Positions 35,302 through 45,308 of a stretch of 64,000 nt of DNA are shown in pieces. Source of the DNA: Burkholderiales bacterium. Lineage in GTDB: Bacteria > Pseudomonadota > Gammaproteobacteria > Burkholderiales > SG8-39. The stretch lies in contig JADLAV010000029.1 in assembly GCA_020848075.1 (NCBI GenBank), positions 1 through 64,000 on the forward strand. Direction: 5' to 3'. A model generated the notes under the pieces. That model did no database searches, was not told the DNA's origin, and saw nothing but the letters and a program-made list of their open reading frames with translations. Position 1 is the first letter of the stretch, and the number at the start of each line of letters is the position of its first letter. A program made the position numbers and the translations under genes.

Positions 35302-38300
35302 GGGTCCCGGCGCGGTTTCCTGCGCCGCGCGACCAGGACGAAGAACAGCGGCACGAAGACCGTCGCGATGAACGTCGCGGCGAGCATGCCGCCGACCACG
35401 CCCGTGCCCATCGAGCGGCGCGCAGCCGCCCCGGCGCCGGTCGACAGCATGAGCGGCAGGACACCCAGCACGAAGGCGAGCGAGGTCATGATGATCGGGC
35501 GAAAGCGCAGGCGCGCGGCGTTGACGGCCGCCTCCACGGCGGTCTTGCCTTCGAGGAATCCCTGCTGCGCGAACTCCACGATCAGGATCGCGTTCTTGGC
35601 GGCGAGGCCGATCAGCACCACGAGGCCGATCTGGAAGTAGATGTCGTTCTCGAGGCCGCGCAGCGACACGAACGAAAGCGCGCCGAACACGGCGAACGGC
35701 ACCGCAGCCACCACCGCGAACGGCAGCAGCCAGCGCTCGTAGAGCGCAGCGAGGATCAGGAACACCATCACGATCGCCAGCGTGAAGGCGATCGCCGAGG
35801 CACGCCCCGTGCGCTTCTCCTGGAAGGCCTGGCCGGCCCATGCGATCTGGTAGCCCTCGGGCAGCGCCCGCGCCGCGACCTCCTCCACCGCGCGGATCGC
35901 CTCGCCGGACGACACACCCGGCTTGCCGCTCCCGAGGACCCGCGCCGCGAGGAAGCCGTTGAAACGCTCGAGCTGCTCCGGTCCGACGGTGTCGGTGATC
36001 GTGATGAGCGCCTTGAGCGGGATCATCTCGCGCGTCGTCGTGGACCGGACGTACACCGCGCCGAGGTCGCCCGGCGAGGCGCGAAACGTCGAGTCTGCCG
36101 CCATCTGCACGCGATAGGTGCGGCCGAATTTGTTGAAGTCGTTCACGTAGAGCGCGCCCATCGTGCTCTGCAGGGCGTCGAACACGTCTTGCACGGGCAC
36201 ACCGAGCGACAGCGCCTTCTCCCGGTCCACCTCGACCTTGAGCTGCGGCACGATCGGCCGGAAAAACGAGTTGATGCCCGTGAGACGCGGGTCCTCCCGC
36301 AACGCGGCGAGGAACGCCTGCGTCACCTGGTAGAGGCTCTGGGGGTCGGCGGTCGTGCGCGATTGCAGGTACAGCTCGAAGCCGCCCGCGGTGCCGAGCC
36401 CGCGGATCGCGGCCGGGTTGAAGGCGATCGCCACGCCATCGCGGAGCGTGGCCCCCTGCGCAACGATGCCGGCGGCGACCTTCTGCGCCGGCGCGTCCCG
36501 GCGCTCGTCCCAGTGCTTGAGCGGGATGAACATCGTCGCGGCGTTGGTCTTGTTGCCGCCGCCGATGAGGTCGAAGCCGTCGATCGCCAGCACGTTCTGC
36601 ACCCCGGGCGTCGACTGCGCGATCTTGCTCACCTCCTCGGACATGGTGCGCGTGCGCTCGAGCGTCGCGCCATCGGGCAGCTGGATGGTGGCGAAGACAT
36701 AGCCCTGGTCCTCGGGCGGGACGAAGCTCCCGGGCACGTAGACGAAGAGCGCCGCGCTCGCCGCCAGGACCGCCGCGAAGCCGAGGAGCGAGGCGACGCG
36801 ATGGCGCAGCAGGCGCTCCACCACGTCCAAGAAACGCCGGGTGACCCAGGCGAAGCCGCGATTGAAGGGCGTGAAGATGCGCGAGTGATGCGCGCCGCGC
36901 TTCATGAGGATCGCGCACAGCGCCGGGGTGAGCGTGAGCGCGATGAAACCGGAAATCACGACTGCGAACGCGAGCATCACCGCGAATTGCCGGTAGAGCT
37001 GGCCGGCGATGCCGCCAAGGAAGGCGACCGGGATGAACACCGCGCACAGCACGAGCACGATCGCGACCACCGCGCCCGACACCTCGCGCATCGCCTCGAG
37101 CGCCGCCTCGAAGGCGCGCATGTCGTTCTCGCGCATCAGCCGCTCGACGTTTTCCAGCACGACGATCGCATCGTCCACCACGATGCCGATCGCGAGCACC
37201 AGCGCGAAGAGGGTGAGGGTGTTGATCGAGAAACCGACCAGCCACAGGCCGGCGAACGCGCCGATCAGGGACACCGGCACGGCGATCATCGGGATGAGCG
37301 TCGCGCGCCAGGTCTGCAGGAACAGGAACACCACCGCCAGCACGAGCAGCGCCGCCTCGGCGATGGTCTTGGTCACCTCTTTGATCGATGCGTCGACGAA
37401 GCGGGTCGTGTCGAAGGAGACCGTGTAGTCCACGTCTTCGGGGAACCCGGCCTTGAGCTCGCGCATGCGCGCCCGGATCCGGTCGGCCACCTCGAGCGCA
37501 TTGGCGCCGGGCTGCAGATAGGTGGCGATGCCGATCGTCGGCTGGCTGTCCAGCGTGCTCGACGTGTCGTAGTTCAGCGCCCCAAGCTCGATGCGCGCGA
37601 TGTCCTTGAGGCGCAGCAAGCCCATCGGCGTCGCGGTCGCGGCTCCGCTGGTGGGGCCCGTGGCGCGCACCACGATGTCGCCGAATTCCTCGGGCTCCAC
37701 CAGGCGCCCGGTTGCGGTCACCGTGTACACGAAACTCTGCCCCGGCGGCGCGGGCTCCGTGCCGATGCGGCCGGCCGCGTACTGCGCGTTCTGCGCACGC
37801 AGCGCCGCCGCCACGTCGGCGGTCGTCACCCCGAGGCGCGCCATGTTCTGCGGATTCAACCAGACGCGCATCGAATAGTCGCGCGCGCCGAAGATCATCA
37901 CGTCGGCGACGCCGGGCAGCCGCTTCAGCTCGTCGACGATGTTGAGCGAGGCGAAGTTCGAGAGGAAGAGCGTGTTGCGCGTCTTCCGCGGCGAGACGAG
38001 CGACGCCACCAGCAGGATGTCGAACGACCGCTTCTGCACGATGACCCCGTTGCGGCGCACGTCGTCGGGCAGGCGCGGCAGCGCGATCTGCACGCGGTTG
38101 TTCACGTTGAACACCGACTGATCGACGTTGGTGCCCGGCTCGAAGGTCGCGGTGATCTGCAGCGCTCCGGTCGACGACGACGTGGAGCTGAAGTACGAGA
38201 GCCGCTCCACGCCGGAGAGCTGCTCCTCGATCGGCGCGGCGACGGTGCGCGCGATCGTCTCGGCGCTCGCGCCCGGATAGGTCGTGGTGATGAGCACCGT

Positions 38301-38426
38301 CGGCGGCGCAATCTCCGGGTACTGCGCCAGGGGCAGCAGCATCGCGGAGATCAGCCCGGCCAGGACGATGATGATCGCGACCACGCCGGCGAACACCGGC
38401 CGGTGGATGAAGAATTCGGACAACAT
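35298..38426 (-). CDS. RND multidrug efflux pump inner-membrane transporter (HAE1/AcrB family)
   Basis: Proton-driven trimeric pump, 1042 residues with 12 membrane helices and two large periplasmic loops. N terminus MLSEFFIHRPVFAGVVAIIIVLAG is typical. Proton-relay residues are present: the DD pair in GIVVDDAIVVLENVERL (helix 4) and the Lys in VLIGLAAKNAILIVEFA (helix 10). RND repeats PPTVLITTTYPGAS and PPEDQGYVFATIQLPDGA follow family order. Closest in style to MexF/AcrB-type drug pumps. Start overlaps the MFP stop by one base, stop overlaps the outer-membrane factor start. Regulation probably by the TetR gene at the operon head. Confidence 0.97.
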   Translation of the reverse strand: MLSEFFIHRPVFAGVVAIIIVLAGLISAMLLPLAQYPEIAPPTVLITTTYPGASAETIARTVAAPIEEQLSGVERLSYFSSTSSSTGALQITATFEPGTNVDQSVFNVNNRVQIALPRLPDDVRRNGVIVQKRSFDILLVASLVSPRKTRNTLFLSNFASLNIVDELKRLPGVADVMIFGARDYSMRVWLNPQNMARLGVTTADVAAALRAQNAQYAAGRIGTEPAPPGQSFVYTVTATGRLVEPEEFGDIVVRATGPTSGAATATPMGLLRLKDIARIELGALNYDTSSTLDSQPTIGIATYLQPGANALEVADRIRARMRELKAGFPEDVDYTVSFDTTRFVDASIKEVTKTIAEAALLVLAVVFLFLQTWRATLIPMIAVPVSLIGAFAGLWLVGFSINTLTLFALVLAIGIVVDDAIVVLENVERLMRENDMRAFEAALEAMREVSGAVVAIVLVLCAVFIPVAFLGGIAGQLYRQFAVMLAFAVVISGFIALTLTPALCAILMKRGAHHSRIFTPFNRGFAWVTRRFLDVVERLLRHRVASLLGFAAVLAASAALFVYVPGSFVPPEDQGYVFATIQLPDGATLERTRTMSEEVSKIAQSTPGVQNVLAIDGFDLIGGGNKTNAATMFIPLKHWDERRDAPAQKVAAGIVAQGATLRDGVAIAFNPAAIRGLGTAGGFELYLQSRTTADPQSLYQVTQAFLAALREDPRLTGINSFFRPIVPQLKVEVDREKALSLGVPVQDVFDALQSTMGALYVNDFNKFGRTYRVQMAADSTFRASPGDLGAVYVRSTTTREMIPLKALITITDTVGPEQLERFNGFLAARVLGSGKPGVSSGEAIRAVEEVAARALPEGYQIAWAGQAFQEKRTGRASAIAFTLAIVMVFLILAALYERWLLPFAVVAAVPFAVFGALSFVSLRGLENDIYFQIGLVVLIGLAAKNAILIVEFAQQGFLEGKTAVEAAVNAARLRFRPIIMTSLAFVLGVLPLMLSTGAGAAARRSMGTGVVGGMLAATFIATVFVPLFFVLVARRRKPRRDP

Positions 38427-39598
38427 CAGCCGGCGTTCTTGCTGTTCACCTTCACCGGCGTGCCCGGCCGCAGCCGCAGCAGGTTGTCCACGATCACCAC
38501 GTCGCCGGGGCTCAGGCCCTCGAGGATGATCCAGTCCGAGCCGATCCAGCTCCCCGCGCGCACCGGCCGCGGCGCCGCCTTGCCGGCCGCGTCCGCGATC
38601 CAGACGAAGCGGCCGGCCTGGTCCTGGAGCACCGCGGTCTGCGGCACGACGATCGCCTCGTGGCTGCCGGCGATGACGCGCACCCGCACGTACTGGCCCG
38701 GCAGGAGCTGCAGTTGCGCGTTCGGGAACTCCGCGCGCATCTGCACCGTCCCGGTGGCCGCATCGACGGTGGAGCCGGCGAAGTTGAGCTTCCCGGCGAG
38801 CGGGTACTCCGACCCGTCGGCGGTCTGCAGCCTCACCTCGATGTTCTTCTCGCCGGTCGCGCGCAGCCGCGCGTATTCCGCCTCCGAAAGGGCGAAGCGC
38901 ACCCAGATCGGGTCGGCGCGCGTGAGCGTGGTGAGAATCGCCGAGTCGCCGTTCGGCGAGACCAGGCTGCCGACCGACTGCTGCGCGCGCCCGGTGATGC
39001 CCGCGATCGGCGCATCGACCGCGGTGTAGGAGAGGTTCAGCTCGGCCTGGCGCACACGCGCCTCCGCCAGCCGCGCCAACGCGGCGCTCTGCCGCTCCGT
39101 CGAGGCGGTTTGGTCGGCCTCCTTCTGACTGATGGCGCGGCGATCGGTGAGGTCCTTGAGGCGCGCCGTCTCCTGCTTGGCGAGCTCCTGGCGCGCGATC
39201 GCTTCGGCGAGCGCCGCGCGCGCCTGCTGCAGCTCGATCTCGAACGGAGCCCGCTCGATGCGAAAGAGCGGCGCGCCGGCCTTGACCGGCTCGCCCTCGG
39301 TGAAGCGCTGCGCCTCGAGAATGCCGGTGACACGCGCGCGCACCTGCACTTCGCGCGAGCCTTCGGTGCGCCCGACCGCCTGAAAGTCGATTGGCACCTT
39401 GCGCGGGATCACTTTGATCGCAGCGACGCTGACCGCGGCGACGCCTTTCGCGTCGGCGGCTTTCGCGTCAGCGGCTTTCGCGTCGACGCCTTTTGCGTCC
39501 GCAGCTTTCGCGTCGGCCGCTTTCGCGTCCTCGCGCGCGTCGCCCTGGCCGCACGCACCGAGCGCGAGCGCGGCGAGCACCACGATGATTCTCGTCAT
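38426..39598 (-). CDS. RND periplasmic adaptor (membrane fusion) lipoprotein
   Basis: 390 residues. Lipobox LGAC with Cys16, followed by an unusual tail of DAK pentapeptide repeats (residues 24-53), then the AcrA-like adaptor: biotinyl-lipoyl half motifs VQVRARVTGILEAQRFTEGEPVKAG and LNLSYTAVDAPIAGITGRA, helical hairpin (RAALAEAIARQELAKQETARL) and beta-barrel (DPIWVRFALSEAEY). Bridges pump and outer-membrane factor. The ATG at 39598 overlaps the tetR stop (ATGA); an in-frame ATG at 39622 lies inside tetR and would spoil the lipoprotein signal. Confidence 0.95.
   Translation of the reverse strand: MTRIIVVLAALALGACGQGDAREDAKAADAKAADAKGVDAKAADAKAADAKGVAAVSVAAIKVIPRKVPIDFQAVGRTEGSREVQVRARVTGILEAQRFTEGEPVKAGAPLFRIERAPFEIELQQARAALAEAIARQELAKQETARLKDLTDRRAISQKEADQTASTERQSAALARLAEARVRQAELNLSYTAVDAPIAGITGRAQQSVGSLVSPNGDSAILTTLTRADPIWVRFALSEAEYARLRATGEKNIEVRLQTADGSEYPLAGKLNFAGSTVDAATGTVQMRAEFPNAQLQLLPGQYVRVRVIAGSHEAIVVPQTAVLQDQAGRFVWIADAAGKAAPRPVRAGSWIGSDWIILEGLSPGDVVIVDNLLRLRPGTPVKVNSKNAG
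39440..39529 (-). repeat. Six-copy 15-bp in-frame tandem repeat in the adaptor lipoprotein
   Basis: Codes for six DAK(A/G)(A/V) pentapeptides just after the acylated Cys of the efflux adaptor, forming a charged flexible stalk between the lipid anchor and the folded domain. Unit length of 15 bases keeps the reading frame at any copy number, so it may vary between strains. Confidence 0.9.
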
Positions 39599-40176
39599 GG
39601 GGAAAATGCTCTCAGGAAACAATCGACGATGTGCGCGGCGCGGCGCGGCTCGCTCTCCTCGCCAGGCGCGATCCCGAACAGGCGCTTCATGCGGTCGTGA
39701 CCGACCAGCATGCCGAGCAGGATCTCGGCGGCGAACTGCGGATCGTCGTGCCGCAAGCGGCCGGCCACCATCGCCTTCCCGAGGTAGTCGGCCAGGCGCC
39801 GCACGGTCTCGCCAACCGAGTGCGCGTAGACGGTCCGGGCGAGCGCCCTGAAGCGGGGGATCTCGGGGATGAGCGTGCGGAAGGTCGCGACACCCTGCGC
39901 CGAGAGCGCGCGCTCGCGGTAGGCGAGCGCGAAGCGGACCAGCCCTTCGCGCAGCCCCTGCGGCTCGCTTTCCAGCTCGACCAGGACGCCTTTCACCAGC
40001 TCCCGGGCGACTTCCTTGAAGAGCGCGTCCTTGCTCGGGAAATGGTGGTAGACGGTCTGCTTCGCGACGCCGGCACGCCGCGCGATCTGGTCAACGCTCG
40101 AGCCGTAGCCGTGCGCGAGGAAGGCGGTCGTTGCAGCGCGCAGTACGCGCTCGCGGTTGGTTCCGAGCGAAGGCAT
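39595..40176 (-). CDS. TetR/AcrR family repressor of the efflux operon
   Basis: 193 residues. N-terminal helix-turn-helix RERVLRAATTAFLAHGYGSSVDQIARRAGVAKQTVYHHFPSKDALF is typical of TetR; the C-terminal ligand/dimer domain resembles the AefR/TetR_C group. It is the first gene of the operon and overlaps the adaptor gene by four bases, so it likely represses its own operon and responds to a pump substrate (inference). Start: ATG 40176 is preferred, since a GTG at 40197 lies on the operator palindrome itself. Confidence 0.92.
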   Translation of the reverse strand: MPSLGTNRERVLRAATTAFLAHGYGSSVDQIARRAGVAKQTVYHHFPSKDALFKEVARELVKGVLVELESEPQGLREGLVRFALAYRERALSAQGVATFRTLIPEIPRFRALARTVYAHSVGETVRRLADYLGKAMVAGRLRHDDPQFAAEILLGMLVGHDRMKRLFGIAPGEESEPRRAAHIVDCFLRAFSP

Positions 40177-40196
40177 GATCGGCGGCCGGAAAGCCA

Positions 40197-40219
40197 CTAG
40201 ACTAGACGGTGCAGTCTAG
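40197..40219. promoter_or_regulatory. Palindromic TetR-type operator
   Basis: CTAGAC (40202-40207) and GTCTAG (40214-40219) are perfect inverted arms with a 6-base centre, an 18-base operator. A further CTAGACT at 40197-40203 gives an overlapping third half-site, so the site can also pair as CTAGACT...AGTCTAG. It lies about 20 bases upstream of the repressor ATG, where binding would block transcription of the whole efflux operon. The rest of 40220-40462 shows no gene. Confidence 0.75.
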
Positions 40220-40462
40220 CAGCGCGCGACCGGGCAAACAACGATTTCGGTAGCCGGCCCGCGGCGCCTGTCGCTGGGAGAGCGCCCCGGCGTTCCTGCG
40301 GGGCCTCGTCAACGGATTCCCGCGGATCGACAGCGCGGCGGCGATCGCCCTCGGCGCACGCGGTGCGCGCCGGCACCTCCGGCTTCCGCGTCCACGAGGC
40401 ACACGGCCCATCGGGCAGACCAGCGTGTAATATCCTTGTTTTTCAGAAAGATAGCTTCCAAG

Positions 40463-41233
40463 ATGAAGATCGCCACCTGGAACGTCAACTCGCTCAAGGT
40501 CCGGCTGCCGCACCTGGCGGACTGGCTGCGCGCCGCGCAGCCGGACGTTGTCTGCCTCCAGGAGACCAAGCTCGAGGATGCGAACTTTCCGGCAGACGCG
40601 CTGGAGGAGATCGGCTACCGCAGCGCCTTCTCCGGACAGAAGACCTACAACGGCGTCGCGATCATCGCGCGCGGAGCGCTCGCGCACGTGGCCCACGGCA
40701 TCCCCGAGTTCGCCGACGATCAGAAGCGCGTCCTCTCCGCGACGGTGGACGGTGGCACACGCGTGGTCTGCGCGTACGTGCCGAACGGCCAGTCGATCGA
40801 TTCGGACAAGTATCGATACAAGCTGCGATGGCTCGCCGCGTTCGAGCGCTGGCTCGCCGCGGAGCTCCCGCGGCATTCCCGCCTCGTGGCGCTCGGCGAT
40901 TTCAACATCGCGCCGGAGCCGCGCGACGTCCACGATCCCGCGCTCTGGGAAGGGCAGGTGCTCTTCTCCGAGCCCGAGCGCGAGGCGTTCGGCCGCCTGC
41001 TGGAGCTCGGCCTGAAGGACGGCTTCCGGCTCTTTCCGCAGCCGGAGAAGTCGTTCACCTGGTGGGATTACCGCATGAACGCGTTCAAGCGCAAGATGGG
41101 CCTGCGCATCGACCATATCCTGCTCTCTCCGGCGCTCGCCGAGCGGTGCACCGCCTGCACGATCGATCTCGCGCCGCGCGCGCGCGAACGGCCCTCGGAT
41201 CACGCGCCGGTGATCGCGGAGCTCGATATGTAG
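40463..41233 (+). CDS. xthA: Exodeoxyribonuclease III (AP endonuclease)
   Basis: DNA repair nuclease acting at abasic sites and on 3' ends. 256 residues with all EEP-family motifs: [26 protein letters not shown] (catalytic Glu), [27 protein letters not shown] (Asp/Asn), FTWWDYR and [17 protein letters not shown] (catalytic Asp-His). The ATG at 40463 gives the normal [10 protein letters not shown] start. It converges on the FHA gene across a repeat array. Confidence 0.96.
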   Translation: MKIATWNVNSLKVRLPHLADWLRAAQPDVVCLQETKLEDANFPADALEEIGYRSAFSGQKTYNGVAIIARGALAHVAHGIPEFADDQKRVLSATVDGGTRVVCAYVPNGQSIDSDKYRYKLRWLAAFERWLAAELPRHSRLVALGDFNIAPEPRDVHDPALWEGQVLFSEPEREAFGRLLELGLKDGFRLFPQPEKSFTWWDYRMNAFKRKMGLRIDHILLSPALAERCTACTIDLAPRARERPSDHAPVIAELDM

Positions 41234-41247
41234 CGGTGGCGGCTGGA

Positions 41248-41334
41248 TTCCCACATGCGCGGGAATGACGATCCCTTTCCCGCCTGCGCGGGGATGATGA
41301 TCCCTTTCCCGCCTGCGCGCGAATGACGCGCTTC
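41248..41334. repeat. Three tandem copies of a 29-bp REP-like unit
   Basis: Units begin at 41248, 41277 and 41306 with period 29; each is a short hairpin TTCCCxxxTGCGCGGGGATGA followed by CGATCCCT, diverging slightly in copy 3. It fills the convergent gap between xthA and the FHA gene and is related to the GGGAATGACG repeats at 21981 and 60237. There are no unique spacers, so it is not a CRISPR array. Confidence 0.85.
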
Positions 41335-41346
41335 CGCAGAGCGCTT

Positions 41347-42063
41347 CTACCCGGCGCGCACGAACTCCAGCCGCTCTCCGGCGATCTCGATGATGTCGCC
41401 CGCGGCGAGCTCTCGTGGTTCGTGGTCGACGACCGCGCCGTTCACGCGCGGGCGCGCCTTGCCCGACACGTGCGCGACGAAGTAGCCGTGCGGACGGCGC
41501 CGGATCACCGCGAGCCCGGCCTCGCGCGTGCCGAACGTCGCGAGCGGACGCTCCAGCGTGAGCTCGGCGCCGACGTGGCGTCCCGCAAGCCCCCTCACGG
41601 CAGCGAGCGGAAACCGGGTCCGGGCTGCACGGGCCACCGAACCCGGCGTGGCCTCGCCCCGCGCAGGTGCGGCTTGCATACCGTGGCCTTGCGCGGCGCG
41701 CCCCGCCGTCCCCCGAGTTCCCGGAAGCGTCGTGTTGTAGATCATCGTGCGCTCCAGGTCCGCTTCCAGGGTCGCGCGCCGGTTGCGGTAGCGGATCCGG
41801 CTCTCGCCGATCTCGATCAGATCCTCGTTCTGGAGAACGTGCGTCTCGACGCGGACGCCGTTCACGCCCGTACCGTTGCGGCTGCCGTTGTCCTGCAGCA
41901 CGTGGTCGAGCCCCACGGTGACGATCACCGCGTGCTGCTTGCTTGCCGCAGCGTCCGCGAGCGCGATATCGCACCCCGGATCCCGCCCGATCGTCAGGCG
42001 GTCCTTGTCGACGAAGTAGTGCGACTCGGCGCCGGCAGGAGAGGTCACGACGAGCTTGGCCAT
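41347..42063 (-). CDS. FHA-domain protein with two FHA units
   Basis: Phosphothreonine-binding protein, 238 residues. The N-terminal FHA is canonical: LTIGRDPGCDIAL, SKQHAV, DNGSRNGTGVNGVRV (residues about 22-75). A linker with several Thr (ERTMIYNTTLPGT) could hold kinase target sites. The C-terminal part (LERPLATFGTREAGLAVIRRRPHGYFVAHVSGKARPRVNG) looks like a degenerate second FHA. It follows the PP2C gene by 10 bases; together with the kinase on the other strand this is a Thr-phosphorylation switch of the Fha type. Confidence 0.9.
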   Translation of the reverse strand: MAKLVVTSPAGAESHYFVDKDRLTIGRDPGCDIALADAAASKQHAVIVTVGLDHVLQDNGSRNGTGVNGVRVETHVLQNEDLIEIGESRIRYRNRRATLEADLERTMIYNTTLPGTRGTAGRAAQGHGMQAAPARGEATPGSVARAARTRFPLAAVRGLAGRHVGAELTLERPLATFGTREAGLAVIRRRPHGYFVAHVSGKARPRVNGAVVDHEPRELAAGDIIEIAGERLEFVRAG

Positions 42064-42073
42064 CGTCCGTCCC

Positions 42074-42865
42074 TCAGGCCCGCAGCCAGCCGAAGAGCCG
42101 CCTCGGCCAGCCTGCTGCCGCGGCCGGCGCACGGCCCTCCACCCGCGCAAGGAGCACCGAGATGTTGTCCTGCCCGCCGTTGTCGTTCGCCATCTCGACC
42201 AGCGTGCGGGCCGCCAGGTCGAGATTGCACGCGAGCTCCGCGAGCGCGAGCTCGATGTCGGCGTCGTCGACCATGTCGTTCAGCCCGTCAGAGCACAGCA
42301 GGAAGACGTCCTCCGGAGCGGCGTCCGCGTCGGCGATCTCCGCAGTCTCGTTCGGGTCCGCGCCGAGCGCGCGCGTGACCAGACTGCGGTTGCGCGAGAC
42401 GCGAGCGCCGTCGCGATCCACGAGGCCGGTCTCGACCTGCTGTTGGAGCACGGAGTGGTCGCGGGTGAGCAGCTGCAGCCGACCGCCGCGCAGCCGATAC
42501 GCGCGCGAATCGCCGACGTGGCCGATCGTCACGCGGGCGTCGCCGTACAGCGCCACCACGACCGTCGTTCCCATGTTGGCGCGCGTGGCATCCGCTCGCG
42601 CGGACCGTACGATCGCGGCGTTCGCGCGCTGGACCGCGTCGCGAATGCGCTCGCCCGGCGGCCGGCGCCGGCTCGCGCTGCTCGCCAGGTGCTCGAGCAC
42701 GATCTCCGTCGCCATCCGCGCGGCGACGTCGCCCGCGTTGTGGCCGCCCATGCCGTCGGCGAGGACGAGCGCCCCGAGCGATGCGTCCGCCGCCAGACTA
42801 TCGTCGTTGAAGCCGCGGATCCGACCGGGATCGGTGACGGCGGCCGTGGTCAGCTGGACACGCAT
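42074..42865 (-). CDS. PP2C-family Ser/Thr protein phosphatase
   Basis: 263 residues. Metal-binding motifs of PPM/PP2C phosphatases: RGFNDDSLAAD, LADGMGGHNAGD, TIGHVGDSRAYRL, LLCSDGLNDMV and NDNGGQDNISVLL. The start is the ATG at 42865, with GGGGA upstream. Expected to remove phosphate from Thr on the FHA protein or the kinase encoded divergently at 43180, as PppA does for PpkA/Fha in type VI secretion control. Confidence 0.94.
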   Translation of the reverse strand: MRVQLTTAAVTDPGRIRGFNDDSLAADASLGALVLADGMGGHNAGDVAARMATEIVLEHLASSASRRRPPGERIRDAVQRANAAIVRSARADATRANMGTTVVVALYGDARVTIGHVGDSRAYRLRGGRLQLLTRDHSVLQQQVETGLVDRDGARVSRNRSLVTRALGADPNETAEIADADAAPEDVFLLCSDGLNDMVDDADIELALAELACNLDLAARTLVEMANDNGGQDNISVLLARVEGRAPAAAAGWPRRLFGWLRA

Positions 42866-43096
42866 GCTGGCGTCCCCGCAGTCGGCGCTGCAGCCGCATG
42901 GAGGCGGATTCGGTGCGGATCGGTCATACGGAGCTCGGAGCCACATTTTCCCCGAGGCGGGTCAAAAGTACGCGGCGGAAATCCATGTGCGGCGGACGCG
43001 TGCGTCGGATCGCAGCGCGTGCGTTAAATAGTTCCGCTGGTGCCGCCTCCTCGGCCATGGCGCGGCCATCATCGTCGAGGCGGCGGGAATGATTGC

Positions 43097-43126
43097 TTGA
43101 CACAGTCCGGCGCCGGCACTTACGGT
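43097..43126 (+). promoter_or_regulatory. Sigma-70-type promoter for the Ser/Thr kinase gene
   Basis: Perfect -35 TTGACA at 43097-43102 and a weaker -10 TACGGT at 43121-43126 (18-base spacing; TTACGG at 17). It lies within the 314-base divergent gap 42866-43179, which holds no other gene; predicted transcription starts about 45-50 bases before the kinase ATG. No matching promoter for the phosphatase direction was found. Confidence 0.5.
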
Positions 43127-43179
43127 CGGACCGAGCCGATTCACCCTGCGGCCGCGAGACGCCGTCGGGCCGCCACGAC

Positions 43180-44796
<1,617 letters not shown>

Positions 44797-44809
44797 CCCA
44801 CCCACTTTC

Positions 44810-45238
44810 GTGTCGACGTCACGTTCCCGCCGGCGCGCGCTGGCAGCTGTCCTGATTGCTGCTTTCGTTGCAGGCGGGTGCTCCTCCAGCCCGATGCGAG
44901 AGATCGGCGCCGACCAGATCGCGCCGCGCCACGCGGAGCGCGAACTTTCGGCCGGAATCCGTGCCTATGAGGAAGGCAAGTACACGATCGCGACCGCCAG
45001 GTTGCAGAGCGCTTTGTCGTCCGATCTGATGTTCACGCGTGACAAGGTGGCCGCGCACAAGTACCTCGCCTTCATCCACTGCGCCTCGGGTCGCCCCCAG
45101 CAATGCCGCAGCGAGTTCCGGCAGGCATTCGCGCTCGACCCGGATTTCGAGCTGTCCAGGGCGGAGGCCGGTCACCCGGTGTGGGGACCGATCTATCAAG
45201 CCGTCCGCGAGGAAACGCACCGGAGCCAGAATCGGTAA
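44810..45238 (+). CDS. TssQ-like lipoprotein (type VI secretion-associated family)
   Basis: 142 residues starting with GTG. Lipoprotein signal with VAGGC (Cys24), then a TPR-like region: GIRAYEEGKYTIATARLQSALSSDL, KVAAHKYLAFIHCASGRPQQCRSEFRQAFALDPDFELSRAEAGHPVWGPIYQ. The HKYLAF...C...C pattern and AEAGHPxWGPxY end match what I know of TssQ-family lipoproteins next to betaproteobacterial type VI loci. It is 13 bases after the kinase and probably cotranscribed. No structural secretion genes lie in the window. Confidence 0.75.
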   Translation: MSTSRSRRRALAAVLIAAFVAGGCSSSPMREIGADQIAPRHAERELSAGIRAYEEGKYTIATARLQSALSSDLMFTRDKVAAHKYLAFIHCASGRPQQCRSEFRQAFALDPDFELSRAEAGHPVWGPIYQAVREETHRSQNR

Positions 45239-45308
45239 CGGCACGCCGCCTGCAGCCGGCACGGCACACGGGCGGTGACCGCGCGCTTTCGCGCCAGGAG
45301 GAGATCCC

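Noticed and set aside
33907-37245. A single 1112-codon frame suggesting a pump/outer-membrane factor fusion.
   Set aside because: The upstream half is the pump gene read out of frame; the real outer-membrane factor starts at 35301 with a lipoprotein signal.
36189-39029. 946-codon plus-strand frame opposite the RND pump and adaptor.
   Set aside because: Antisense shadow; low-complexity Arg/His/Glu composition.
41248-41334. Three regular 29-bp units resembling a mini CRISPR array.
   Set aside because: Units abut directly with no unique spacers, match the REP family elsewhere, and no cas genes are present.
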